This document shows, piece by piece, positions 46,502 to 58,305 of a DNA stretch of 64,000 bases. The stretch is from contig NC_055992.1 in assembly GCF_018446385.1 (NCBI RefSeq), positions 102,566,947 through 102,630,946 of the forward strand, in the 5' to 3' direction. This stretch comes from Zingiber officinale. Taxonomy: Eukaryota > Streptophyta > Magnoliopsida > Zingiberales > Zingiberaceae. Position 1 is the first letter of the stretch. Every line of letters starts with the position of its first letter. The notes below the pieces were generated by a model. That model searched no databases, had not been told where the DNA came from, and saw nothing but the letters and a program-made list of their open reading frames with translations. Both the position numbers and the translations under genes were made by a program.

Positions 46502-46924
46502 AGCCTAGAAGCACCTTCTTTGGGTTTCTGTAGACTAGCTGAATATAAAGGGGCAATTAGTAGTTCTGTAGCTACTATCAAATAAGCAAACACTCAAATT
46601 CAGCTACTAGTCACTATCCTTGAGAAATTAGAAACCCTTGAAGAAAGATTGAAAAAGATAGAAGCTATAATTCAAAAGTCCGGAACACCCTCTTTGTCAG
46701 AAACAGTTATCAACAATTTAACTGAAAAGATAAAGAGTCTCAAAATACAAGAGATCCAAAAGAGCAGAAAGGACAACTCCAGATATTTGCAGATCCATTC
46801 ACTTTGTTCAACGAAGCAAAATCCAAAGAAAGAAGTAAGTAATGGCTGCCAGAATAAGATCACAAGAACCTCCAGTAACAACCCTCACCAGAAATACAAC
46901 GGAGGAGCAACTACCGTTATTTGA
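46502..46924 (+). pseudogene. ORF2-like virion-associated coiled-coil protein (viral fossil)
   Basis: Heptad-rich helix around 46600-46720, as in the small coiled-coil protein before the badnavirus polyprotein. A stop at 46583-46585 breaks it, the N-terminus is missing at the junction, and its frame overruns the polyprotein start at 46842 by about 80 bases. Confidence 0.65.
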
Positions 46925-47666
46925 AGATCAAGTCAGAGAATACAGGCAAGGGCAAAGGCGCAGATATAATAACCAAAGGAGACTCCAGAGGATCACTAGA
47001 AGTATTACTGGTCAAGGACCTTTCAACAAAACATTAGAGCAACAACTTGACCCACAAGTGCAATTGAGACTATCCATGCAAGAAAGAGCATCAATAGTAC
47101 CAGCTGAAGTACTATATCACTCGAGAAGGGATGATGCTCATCACAGAGTCTATATGCATCACTCATAAGAAGCGATCCTGGTTACCACAAACCAGGTTGA
47201 TCGATCGCTAATCCAGCCAAAAATCTTTCTACAACTCCAAAGAAGTGGAATGCGCTTTATTCATATTGGAGTTATTCAAGTTAGAGTTCAAATACTCCGT
47301 CGACAAGAGGAAGGTACACTTCTATTAATTATCTTCCGAGATAACAGGTGGCAAGGAGACCAAGCCATCTTCGCTACAATGGAAGTGGATCTCACCCAAG
47401 GAAGTCAGTTAGTATATGTTATGCCTGATACTATGCTAACTATTTCAGATTTCTATAGAAACATACAGATTTCTATCCTAGCCAGGGGTTATGAAGGATG
47501 GCAAAACAGTGAAGCCAACATCTTAATCACCAGAGGTATGGTCGGACGACTATCCAACACCCCAAATGTTGGGTTTGCCTACGGAATCCAAAATGTGGTG
47601 GACTACCTTATCACCCATGGGGTTAGAGCATTACCAGGAAAAAGGTTTTACACTAGAGACCTGTAA
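46842..47666 (+). pseudogene. Movement-protein region of the viral polyprotein (fossil)
   Basis: The ATG at 46842 follows ORF2, as in badnaviruses. Two open stretches in one frame are separated by a stop at 47166. The second (47250-47666) carries the conserved caulimovirid movement-protein block. It ends with another in-frame stop, after which the frame continues. In a virus this region forms tubules through plasmodesmata. Confidence 0.8.
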
Positions 47667-47708
47667 GGACAAAACTGGATTGTCAATCAATCCAGTATCA
47701 ACATTCCG

Positions 47709-48608
47709 ATGCAGCCAGCAAAGGTGAGCACTAGAAATATGCTAGATGGACGCATATCTATACAGTTTGACAACTATCAAGCAGCAGTGACAGCGAGTCA
47801 ACCGCATTATAACCAACGAGATGAAGAAATTCCTTCATATGAAGAAGAAGTTCAACATCAAATTATTGCGGTTCTCCTTGAAAGCCTTGAAATCTTAAAA
47901 GTTCAAAGAATCAGCAGTTCAGCAGTACTACCAAAGAGGAAAATAGAAGGATTTGCCGGGTATGATTTAGCCATTAATAGAGAACAATTTGTCCCCAAAA
48001 AGGACAAAAGTCTCTTAACTATCTGCATTCAAATTCCAAAAGGAACTTATGCCAGGATAGCACCAAGGTCCAGTGCAGCCCTACGAGGACTTATCATTAT
48101 GGGAGGAGTTGTTGATGAAGAGTACCGAGGAGAGGTAAAAATTATTGCTTATAACATTACTAATAAGTATGTATATCTTCAGAAACATGAATGTATTGCT
48201 CAACTTATTCTGGAAAGAATAGCGACACCAGAGGTGCAGGAAGTACCCTGCCTAGAAATTACAGCAAGAGGAGTGCAAGGCTTTGGGTCAACCACAAAAT
48301 TAGCCTACCCCTCTGAAGCTCCCCTCCCAAAAGTATTCATGCAAGAACAAGCTCATCCTGAATGTCCAGGATGTGCCTATTGCCATGATGGTACCGAAAC
48401 AGCAGAGCCATATGAGTTCTATGTGACTCCAACACCAGGCTATATTGATGATCGAGAATATATTGAATATACGCCTATGCCACAAAAGAAGAAGCAAACA
48501 ACTGATGAAATATTCGAAGAATATCAACAATTTCATCAGGAATATGAATGGCTGCAACGACGAGCTATGACATCAGAGGATGACCCTATGGAAATAGCTA
48601 TCTCATAG
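47709..48608 (+). pseudogene. dUTPase-containing region of the viral polyprotein (fossil)
   Basis: A 299-codon open stretch in the same frame. Residues about 69-196 (47913-48296) form a trimeric-type dUTPase. Motif 1 is AGYDL, motif 2 PRSSAA, motif 3 GVVDEEYRGEV, and the glycine-rich last motif GFGST. The enzyme would hydrolyse dUTP and so limit uracil entering viral DNA. dUTPase is present in only some badnavirus-like members. The stop at 48606 ends the stretch. Confidence 0.85.
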
Positions 48609-48650
48609 ACAAAGCGTATTCTTAGGCGATCCCGGGATTATCGTAATGAA

Positions 48651-49880
48651 TTGCAGCAACAGCTTGATAATATTCCTTCATCATCCTCATCTAACCATTT
48701 TTGCATGGTTATAACTAGTGATACTGATGATGATTATATTGATTACCTACAATATTTAGCCCTGCAAGATGTTCATAATGAGGAATTCACTAATCCTTTT
48801 GCGAAAGGTGGTGGGGAAGAAGGAGAATGGATCAATGATTACCCACTACATATTATTGCAGGAATAACAGAAGAAGCTGAAGATGAAGCATGGGTCAATG
48901 ACTACCCACAGCTTAAAGCCTTATCTGAACAAATCTACTCAACTGAGGCTGTCTCACAGTACCGACCTCCGGTGGATACTACAATGAATCCAGTGGGATA
49001 TCCCCCAACAAACAGGGCAAAATCAAAACCTGTTAGCATTGTTCCCCCAATTGAACCTGGGAGAGGAAAACACTTCAAAAGCCAGGATACATCTGAATGG
49101 TGGAATCTACCATCAGCACACCAGCAAGCCGGCGCCATCCTAACCTTGCCAACACAACTTGGTAAAATAGAAGATGTGTTTTTAAGATGGGAAGGAATTA
49201 CTAAAAATGTGGTTGCATTGCAGAATTTTACAGATAACCAAGACAAAGCGGACTTTATTGAAAACCTTTTGGGTGAAGCAGAAAGACTAACATGGATTCA
49301 ATGGCGGATGACCTACCCAGAAGAATATCAGGAATTGGTCAACTCAGCTGAAGGAAGAAATGGTACCCAGAATATCCTATCTCAAATGCGCAGGGTATTT
49401 ATCCTAGAAGACCCTTTTCAAGGTTCCACAGATATGCAAGATAATGCTTACAGGGATCTTGAAAGGATATCCTGCTCTAACATTAAAGACATTCTTCTAT
49501 TTATGAATGATTATATGAATTTAGCAGCAAAAACTGGGTGTTTATTTACAGGATCAGAGCTATCTGAAAATTCTGGCTTAAATTACCAGGAGATCTTGGT
49601 AGAAGAATCAAAGCTGCATTTGAAGAGAAATACCAGGGGAATACGATAGGAGTTCACCCAAGGGTTCTCTTCGCATATAAATATCTAGAAGAAGAATGCA
49701 AGAAAGCAGCCTTCAATAGGTCATTAAAAGACCTATCATTCTGTGACCAGATACCAATACCAGAATACTATCAAAAGAAAGGAAAGTTCGGTGTAAGAAG
49801 ATCTACTACCTATAAAGGAAAGCCCCATAACTCTCATGCTAGAATTGAAAAGAAGAAACATCTTTTGAGGAACAAGATAT
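48651..49880 (+). pseudogene. Capsid region of the viral polyprotein (fossil)
   Basis: Acidic N-terminal part, then the capsid core from about 49100 with a W-rich block near 49260-49310. A one-base change near 49570 shifts the frame; the rest of the capsid C-terminus can be followed in the next frame to about 49860. Confidence 0.7.
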
Positions 49881-50128
49881 ATAAGTGCTTCTTATGTGGA
49901 GAAGAAGGTCATTTTGCAAGAGACTGCCCTAAGGAATACAGAAACACAAAAAGGGTAGCTATGTTTGAAGGCTTGGAGCTTTCGGAAGATTATGAGATAA
50001 TGTCTGTCCAGGAAGGGGACGAAACTTCTGATGCCATCTATAGCATATCCGAAGGAGAGGATCATCAGGTACTCATGAACCTTAATGAATCCTTATTTGT
50101 ATTTTTGGAAGAGAAAATTGTTATATGA
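49865..50128 (+). pseudogene. CCHC zinc-knuckle region (viral fossil)
   Basis: CX2CX4HX4C at 49886-49927, the RNA-binding knuckle at the capsid C-terminus of caulimovirids. The frame closes at 50126-50128 and coding sequence resumes in another frame at about 50155. Confidence 0.8.
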
Positions 50129-50154
50129 TTGGAAAAGAAAGTGGATGACAACCT

Positions 50155-50649
50155 ATGGTGCGAGTTACCAAAACTCAGCATGACTGCATTCATATATGGA
50201 TGATCAATGATGAAATTCCATACCCTTATGAAAGATGCTACTGTTGTAAAAGAATGACGATGCAAAAGCACAGGATGCATTGTGCAACATGCAAAATAAT
50301 GTCATGTGGTATGTGTTCAAAGCATTATTTTAATACTGCAATTCCAATTCAGCAAAAAGCACCTATTCCATACAATCCTAGTAGTCTTGTTCAAGAACAA
50401 CAGGCATATATTAATTGGGCTGAAACAGAGATGGCAAGACTCAAGCAGGAAGTCGAGGCTGCAAAGGCTCTTTCCATTCTTCAGATGGAACAACTAAAAA
50501 AGGAATTTCAAAGAAGGGAAGAAGAATTGATAAGAAATGCTTCTGCAGACAAACTTGAAGCTGACACAGAAAACGAAGAGCTTCGATTGAAGGTAGATCT
50601 CCTTGAATTAGAAAATTCTGACCTTAAGAAGCAAATATCTAAAATGTAG
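50155..50649 (+). pseudogene. Badnavirus-type second Cys-rich motif and coiled coil (viral fossil)
   Basis: A cluster of paired cysteines with one histidine (50235-50330), of the kind found only in badna/tungro-like viruses, followed by a long coiled coil to the in-frame stop at 50647. Confidence 0.75.
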
Positions 50650-50682
50650 GATGAAGAAATTCAAGGAAATGAGGAAGCCTAT

Positions 50683-52290
50683 ATGTTTGTAACTGAAGGA
50701 CGGGAAAAGGAGCTCTCTACTTCAGAGGTAATCACCTCCAAGAGAAAAACAAATGGTCTCTTCAATCTAATAGTAGAACTGAGCATACCCGGAGTAAAAA
50801 GCTTCAAAGTAAATGCAATACTGGATACTGGGGTGACCACATGTTGCATAGACCAAGCATCTATAACATCCGAAGCTATAGAAGATAATACTTTTATTGT
50901 GAATTTCAGTGGTATAAATTCAAAGACAACTGCTAATAAGAAGTTGAAGTATGGCAGCATGAGGATTGGGGAACATACATTCTGGATACCTTATACGTAT
51001 GCCTTTCCCTTAACAATTGGAGGCAACATCACTATGATAATTGGATGTAATTTCATCCGATCGTTATATGGGGGCATCCGAATAGAAGGAGATGAGGTAA
51101 CTTTTTACAAGAACATAACTACTATTAAAACTCAGCAAACTATTGCCACAACATTCCCTCTTGAAGAATTGGAGCTTGAGGAAGAAGAATATCACCAAAT
51201 TCAAGAGCAAATATGTACATGGCGTTCAGGTACTCTATTACAAGACCTCATCAAAGAATTAACTGACACAGGATACATTAGGGATGATCCCACTAAACAC
51301 TGGGCAAAGAACAAAATCACTTGCAGATTGGAGATCAAAAATCCAGATTTGGTTATTGAAGATAGACCCCTGAAGCATGTTACTCCCCAAATGCAAAAAT
51401 CATTCAGTACCCACATCAAGGCTTTGCTAAAGCTAAAGGTGATTCAACCAAGCACAAGCCGGCATAGAACCATTGCAATCATTGTTCATTCAGGTACTAC
51501 AGTTGATCCCGTAACTGGAAAAGAAATAAAAGGGAAGGAGCACATGGTCTTCAATTATAAATGCCTTAATGACAACACCCACAAGGATCAATACAGCCTC
51601 CCTGGCATCAACACTATTATCAATAAGGTAGGTCGAAGTAAGATCTATTCAAAGTTTGATCTTAAGAGTGAGTTTCATTAGGTATCAATGCATCCCGAGT
51701 CTGTTCCTTGGACTGCATTTTGGGTTCCAGATGGGCTTTATGAGTGGCTAGTAATGCCATTCGGATTAAAGAATGCTCCGGTTGTTTTTCAAAGGAAGAT
51801 GGATAACTGCTTCAAAGGTACGGAAGATTTCATTGCAGTATATATTGATGATATTTTAGTCTTCTCTGAATCAGAACAGGAGCATCGAGGTCACTTAAAA
51901 ATTCTGCTAGACATCTGCAAAAAGAATGGGTTAATATTAAGTCCAACAAAAATGAAGCTTGGAAGCCCAACTATAGAATTTCTGGGTGCAACAATAGGAG
52001 AATCAAAGATTAAACTGCAGACTCACATCATTACAAAGATAGTTGATTTTAGTGATCAGGAGCTACAAACAACTAAAGGGTTTCATTGATGGCTGGGTCT
52101 TCTTAACTATGCTCGGTCTTATATTCCTAATTTGGGAAAAACCTTGGGTCCTCTATATTCCAAGACAAGCCCAAATGGAGAGAAACGAATGAATTCATAA
52201 GATTGGGCCTTAGTACGAAAGGTAAAGTCAATGATCAAAGAATTGCCTGATCTAACTATACCACCCGCTAAATGATATATGCTAATTTGT
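50683..52290 (+). pseudogene. Aspartic protease and reverse transcriptase (viral fossil)
   Basis: Protease active site DTG at about 50824. The RT fingers region is at 51380-51680, where TAG at 51679 replaces the Gln expected in the FHQ block. The RT palm has the catalytic YIDD at 51841-51852 and thumb blocks follow. Another stop is at 52087. RNase H is absent beyond the junction. Confidence 0.88.
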
Positions 52291-53897
52291 GGCCATTCTG
52301 TGCTTCCCTCTACATCCCTTTATCCGTGAGGTTTGTAATTATTTCTGCATCCCTCTCGGCCAACTTGTCCCAAACTCTTTTAGGTTACTGTGCGGCTAGT
52401 AATCCTTTTCAAGCTGCACGACATTTCCTTAGTCCCCAAAATTTTTCATTACTTCTACTATCCCAAACAATCCGAGTCGGGTACTTTTCTCTTCCAATCA
52501 TGGATTGGTCTTGTCTTTTTCGACAAGATGCCGACCTCGAATAAGCATTGGAAGGAAAATTATTTTTACCTTCGCTTTCCCGAACTGCCATCCTTTCGCA
52601 CCCAATGGCAGACCACTGTGCCGAACCCGCCTGACCTCGGCAAATACAAGAGCTAGCCGGATTATCTTCACGCAGCCAATCTACTGGCCGGCCAGAGGTT
52701 CAGTATCAATAACCTACTTCATGAGGGGTGCTGTACATATTCAGATTGAGCCCGATCCGAACGAAGCTCCCGAGCAGCATGGGTAAGCGCCTTCTCTGTC
52801 CCCGCTCCTTTTGGTCTAACTGATTTATTCTTCTTTTATGCAGGTGAAATCATGTGGCGCGCCAAAGCCACCGAATGGATGAAATTGAAGGCAGCCGAAA
52901 TAGAGGCTGCAGCGGCTAAGGAGATGGCCAATCTGGGGATCGTGCCGGTCGGCTCGCGTGAGGGCGAGAGTGAAGAAACTCCAACAGAAGCCCGCGAGTC
53001 TACCGGTCGAATCCCTACAACCGGAGCGATCGGCGATGCTATATCATCGGCTGGTCAGCCTACCTCCGAAGACGTGGGGCAGTCGGCCGGCGACTCCCCC
53101 TTGATAACTCGCAAGCGACGCCGAACGGATCTCATAATTGTGGAACCGGTGACCGAGCCAGTTGACGCCCCTTTTGAAGCGGTCAACCCGGTTCCTGCTC
53201 CAACCGAGGTCATCTCTTCATACCACACTCCTTCCCAGCTCGACCAACCAACGACCTCCCTCGAAGCAAGACCCGTTAGCTCCCTGCCCCGGGTTCGCCT
53301 CCGACTTAGGCGCTCAGGAATAGCCTCTGCTCCGCTCGGCGAGTCATCAGGTCGATCCACCTCTTCCCAATCCGATCCGAGCGGATGCCGGACAATCAAG
53401 GTCGTCCTTCATCTTCCCACCGAAGAGTTCCTTTTGGCCGCCGATCAGCCAACTGCTCCGGAACATCAAATCACCATCCGAGGACCGCTCGCAAAAGTAT
53501 GGGAAGATGCGAGGGCTCGCGTTACCCTGATGACCCCCGAACAGCTCGGCGATAGCCATATGCAGCAAGCAACCGGGGTATGCCCTTTAACTTACTTTAT
53601 GTTTAACCTTGGTTTTTAACACTATTCCATCCGGACAGTACTGGGTGGAAAATATTGCGGTCAGCAATCGCCTGGCCGCCCTGGAAGAAGAATTGAAAAA
53701 GCTTCAAATTTCTGGAGGGGCGCCAACTCAGGGCCCATCATATGCGACACTTCGAGCCGAGCTGAGTAAATCGGAGAAACTATTGCAGGCCGAACGACAC
53801 AAGTCTTCTGGTTTGGAGACCATGGTAGCTGGCCTTGAGGCCCAAGTCAAGTCGCACGATCAGGAGATGAAGCTGGCTACTAATAGGAAGAATACAG

Positions 53898-55174
53898 TGT
53901 TGGATCGAGACGCGCTAGAGGGGGGGTGAATAGCGCTCGCGGCTATTTCGTTTTTCGGAAAACACTCGAGTAATTAAAACGCAGCGGAAAATAAGAAAGC
54001 AAGCACACAGAGACAGGAGGATTTACTTCGTTCGGAGCCTTGATCGACTCCTACTCGAAGGCCCGCGATCCTTGATCGCTTTCCGTGGGCAACAACTATA
54101 AGCTCGTAAAAACTATTACAAACTAATTACAATTCAAAGCAGTAAAAGATTATACCGACAACAAAGGACTAAATCTGAAGCTCCGGATTGTCGGGGTATC
54201 GTTGCAGCACTTCGGGATCGTCTCGTAGGCAGCTTGTAGCAGATAGTTCACTTGGAAGAAGATGTTTGAAGCTGCTGGTCGAGACCCCTTATAAAGGGGG
54301 TTCAAGGCGCCTTATACTGTTCACCAAGGCGCCTTCAGCCTATCCAAGGCGCCTTCAACCTCCGGTCCAAGGCGCCTTGAACTCCATTCAAGGCGCCTCC
54401 AGTCTGCTGCGCTGGCCTTTTCCTGGCTCGCACCCGAGGCGCCTCCAAGCTCCATGGAGGCGCCTCGGCACTGTTCATCCGAGGTCTTTTTTGTACTTTG
54501 GTCCCTGCAAGATATGTTAATCCCAAAAATACCCTGCAGCACAAAGTTAGCACAAAAACAATGATATAACTATTGAAATATTTAACAGTCTCTTGACTGT
54601 CCGAGTCTGACTTCAGGTTTCCTACCGGAAACCCTAGGTCGACCCGACGCCTACTGTTCCCTCTACGGGGAACGCGTCCTCACCTACTCCACTCAGGAGA
54701 TTTACCTGTTGCCAGTATGATCCTCCAGATCGACTGGACTTTTGCTCGGCACTCGATGCTTCCGGACTTTCTGCTGAACATCCGCTTCACCGGCCAGTTC
54801 AGACTTTCACCTGGTTCGCGACACCAGGACTTTCCACCTAGGGTTACCACCCCCTAGGACTTTTGCCTGAAGCCACCGACCTGCCAAGACTTTCCGCATA
54901 GGGTTACCACCCCCTATGACCTAGGGTTACCACCCCCTAGGGTTTTCCTCTACCTAGGGTTACCACCCCCTAGGACCTAGGGTTACCACCCCCTAGGGTT
55001 ACCACCCCCTAGGGTTTTCCACTTGCCTAACCGCAGATAGGACTTATGCCTAAGTTCCACTTAGGACTTTCCTGCAAACTTGTTCAACATATTAGAAACC
55101 AAAACACCTTAACTTTGAACCCTTTGACATAATCAAAACATAGGTTCGATCGTCGGATGCTTCCCGCACCAACA
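53898..55174 (-). repeat. 3' LTR of the minus-strand gag-only element
   Basis: Carries repeated AAGGCGCCTT and GAGGCGCCTC palindromes (54300-54475) and about seven modules CCTAGGGTTACC-ACCCCCTAGG (54838-55017). Its left tip is the reverse complement of CTATTCACCCCCCCTCTAGC plus the terminus. Confidence 0.92.
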
Positions 55175-58100
55175 ATCTCCCCCTTTTTGATTATGGCAAT
55201 ACAGTTCAAAGTTAAGTAAAAAAATAAGACAGACAGTAAGTACAGAAACTTAAACAAAAAACTTTATATGCTTTCCCATTGATTATGTTTAAGTTTACTC
55301 TTTACTTAACTTTTCTCTCTCCCCCTTTGACATAAATCAAAAAAGAAACCTAGGAAAAGAAAAAATAGTCTATATAACTTCCTCTCTCCCCCTTTGCTCT
55401 ATGAATCGCCTTTTGCAAACATTGAATTTTGAAAATATAGCTTAAGTGAAAAGGGACTTAGAATAAAATAATACTTATTTTTGAAAAAGAACTTGTTAGT
55501 TTTTTGGTTGAAGAGAGAGAGTAGCTAAAATTTTAATTTAGATTATTTATTCAGTTGGTCTTTAAGTCCAAGCATGAGTCAAGTTAAATAGTAATCAAAT
55601 TATCTAATTGGTGTTGATCAGGTATCAGGTAATCAAAGACTTAGCTAAACTTATGAAGATAATAGTTTATTTAAAAAAAATTATTTTGATGAAATTTTGG
55701 GAATGTTTTGGAAAATATTTAGCATATTCAGCGAAACTTAGCATTTGAAAACAATTGCTTTGAGAGACTCTTAGCTAAATTCCCTTTTTGTCTTTAAAAA
55801 ACTTTAAGAAGCACTTAGCTAAATTTGAAAATACTTAGCTATATATTCAGCTTAAAAATGATTGTCTTGAGAAAACTTCTTGCCAAATAGCTAAGTTTAG
55901 AGTATAATCTAACTAAGCTTAGTTAAAGAAGACTTGATTAAGTACTTAGCTTAAAGAGGTTTTACATAAAAGCTTAGCTTTGAAAACATTCTAGAAGAGT
56001 TGTAATTTAACAGCCAGGTCATAATTAATTTTAATTTTAAAGTTAAGTTAAAAATAACCTGAATTTTTGAAGATAAGTAAAAATAGTTTTTAATTTTGAG
56101 GTCAAGTTAAAAATTTTAAAGAGAAACTAATTTTAAAACCGACTCAAAATCACTCCCCCTTAATTAATGCCTTAATAAATTTTTGAGTTCAGGAGTCCAA
56201 GCATGAGGGGTAAAAAAAATATTTTCCTATCTTTTCATCTCACTCATTCTAGATTAACAAGCATGTTTAGCATATGAGTGAGCGTGAGATGGAGTTGTCT
56301 TTGCAATTGATATAAAACATAAGTTTTGAATTTCAAATAATTTTGAAATGAAGTTTTAACAGATTTTAAGATGATTTTTGAAATTTAGTTTTGAAAGGAT
56401 TTTTAAAGTAATTTTTGAAATTTAGTTTTGAAAAGATTTTAAAATGATTTTTGAAATTAAGTTTTGAAAGGATTTTAAAATAGTTTTGAAATTTAGTTTT
56501 GAAATAATTTTAAAATGATTTTGAAAAGATTTTGAAATTAAGTTTTGAAAAATATTTTTTTTTAAAAATAATTTTGAAAAGATTTTGAAAATGATTTTGA
56601 AATTAAGTTTTGAAAAATATTTTTTTTTAAAAATAATTTTGAAAAGATTTTGAAAATGATTTTGAAATTAAGTTTTGAAAAATGATTTTGAAATTTAGTT
56701 TTGAAATAATTTTAAATGATTTTGAAATTAAGTTTGAAAAGATTTTTAAAATGATTTTAAACAATTTTTTAAAAGATTTTAAAATGATTTTGAAATTAAG
56801 TTTTGAAAAAGATTTTAAAATAATTTTTGAAGAGATTTTAAAATGATTTTGAAATTAAGTTTTGAAAAAGATTTTAAAATAATTTTTGAAAAGATTTTTC
56901 AAATAAATTTTGAAATTAAGTTTTAAAAGATTTTTAAAATAATTTTGAAAAGATTTTTTAAATAAATTTTGAAATTAAGTTTTAAAAGATTTTTAAAATG
57001 ATTTTTAAATAATTTTGAAATTGATTTTCAAAAGATTTTTGAATTGATTTTGAAATTAAGTTTTAAAAGATTTTTTAAATGATTTTTAAATAATTTTGAA
57101 ATTGATTTTCAAAAGATTTTTGAAATGATTTTTAAACGATTTTGAAATTGAGTTTTAAAAGATTTTTGAAATGATTTTTAAATAATTTTGAAATTGATTT
57201 TCAAAAGATTTTTGAATTGATTTTGAAATTAAGTTTTAAAAGATTTTTGAAATGATTTTTAAATAATTTTGAAATTGATTTTCAAAAGATTTTTGAAATG
57301 ATTTTTAAATAATTTTGAAATTGATTTTCAAAAGATTTTTGAAATGATTTTTAAATAAGTTTTAAAAGATTTTTGAAATGATTTTTAAATAACTTTGAAA
57401 TTGATTTTCAAAAGATTTTTGAATTGATTTTGAAATTAAGTTTTAAAAGATTTTTGAAATGATTTTTAAATAATTTTGAAATTGATTTTCAAAAGATTTT
57501 TGAAATGATTTTTAAATAATTTTGATATTGATTTTCAAAAGATTTTTGAAATGATTTTGAATTAACTTGATTTAAGTTAATTTTAGTTTTAATTTCTTAG
57601 TCATCTCACCCGATCTAAATTTTCAATCAGGTAATCCTATAATTGTGATGAGATGAATTGTGGTTCAGTTTAAGGGGTTGGTTTAACTTTGTGTTAGATT
57701 CAGGTTTAGCTTTGGGTTCAACAAGTAAGTATTCTTTGGATAAACTTCTGGGCTATGGTGAGTCACAAGGAACTCATTAAAGTAACCATGCCTTCGAGGT
57801 TTTCCAAATAGTCTTACCCATTGAACTTAATACTAAAACTTAGTCTAACTAGTTAGGATCCATTTAAGGGTAGCTTCGGTCAGTTCCACTTGGCCAAATG
57901 CACCAGGTCGAAGCCATATCTTCCTAGACATGCGATGCCCAAGCTTCCCTAACGTACTATCATCCAAAAACTTCACCAGTACTGTTAGTAAAGTTAAACC
58001 TAGCCTATTTTATCTAACCTTAATTACCCTGCCGGGTAGTCTACTTTTGTTTACCCATTTCGGGTAGATTAACTTCGGTTACCCAGTCGGGTAATTTAGT

Positions 58101-58305
58101 TGGGAGTGCCAGCTATTCTGGATCCTCCTTCTATTGAATTTTAAATTTCAAATTTTGAATTTAATTTTGAATTCGAATTTTGAATTTGTAATTTGAATTT
58201 TGAATTTTTGAATTTTAATTTCAAATTTTGAATTTTAATTAAATTTCAAATTTTAATTTTTGAATTTTAATTTAATTGTGAATTTTAGATTTATGAATTT
58301 TGAAT
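55175..58305 (-). other. Non-coding interior of the minus-strand gag-only element
   Basis: 3.1 kb without a gene. On the minus strand it has repeated purine tracts AAAGGGGGAGAG (55175-55190, 55315-55330, 55380-55395, and near 56150 and 58335). A run of TTAGCTAA-like motifs (55680-55990) precedes the minisatellite at 56330-57560. Unique sequence at 57600-58120 includes TACCCGGCAGGGT-like repeats. An A/T-only stretch of GAATTTTGAATTT fills 58130-58310. Confidence 0.7.
56330..57560. repeat. A/T-rich minisatellite, 46-bp unit at its right side
   Basis: GATTTTTGAAATGATTTTTA followed by AATAATTTTGAAATTGATTTTCAAAA recurs through about 57000-57560. The left part consists of shorter variants such as GATTTTGAAATTAAGTTTTG. 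It contains only T, A and G with rare C on the plus strand, a strong strand bias. Confidence 0.85.

Larger units (their letters stand above)
46501..52297 (+). mobile_element. Endogenous pararetrovirus fragment, badnavirus-like (Caulimoviridae)
   Basis: The order along the plus strand is small coiled-coil virion protein, movement protein, dUTPase, capsid region, CCHC knuckle, second Cys-rich motif, aspartic protease, RT. That is badnavirus gene order with a dUTPase added between movement and capsid regions. It is a genomic fossil: at least six in-frame stops (47166, 47664, 48606, 50647, 51679, 52087) and frameshifts near 49570 and 50130. The RNase H end and the intergenic promoter region are missing. 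It joins a 64-bp satellite on the left and Tat antisense-gene sequence on the right, with no target duplication. It is not a functional virus. Confidence 0.9.

Noticed and set aside
46501..52297. Possibility of an integrated, still expressible virus
   Set aside because: Several stops, at least two frameshifts and loss of RNase H and the promoter region make it a dead fragment.
54188..54520. 110-codon open frame (and its equivalent at 60690-60956)
   Set aside because: It lies in LTR sequence made of AAGGCGCCTT repeats, differs between the two LTRs and has no domain.
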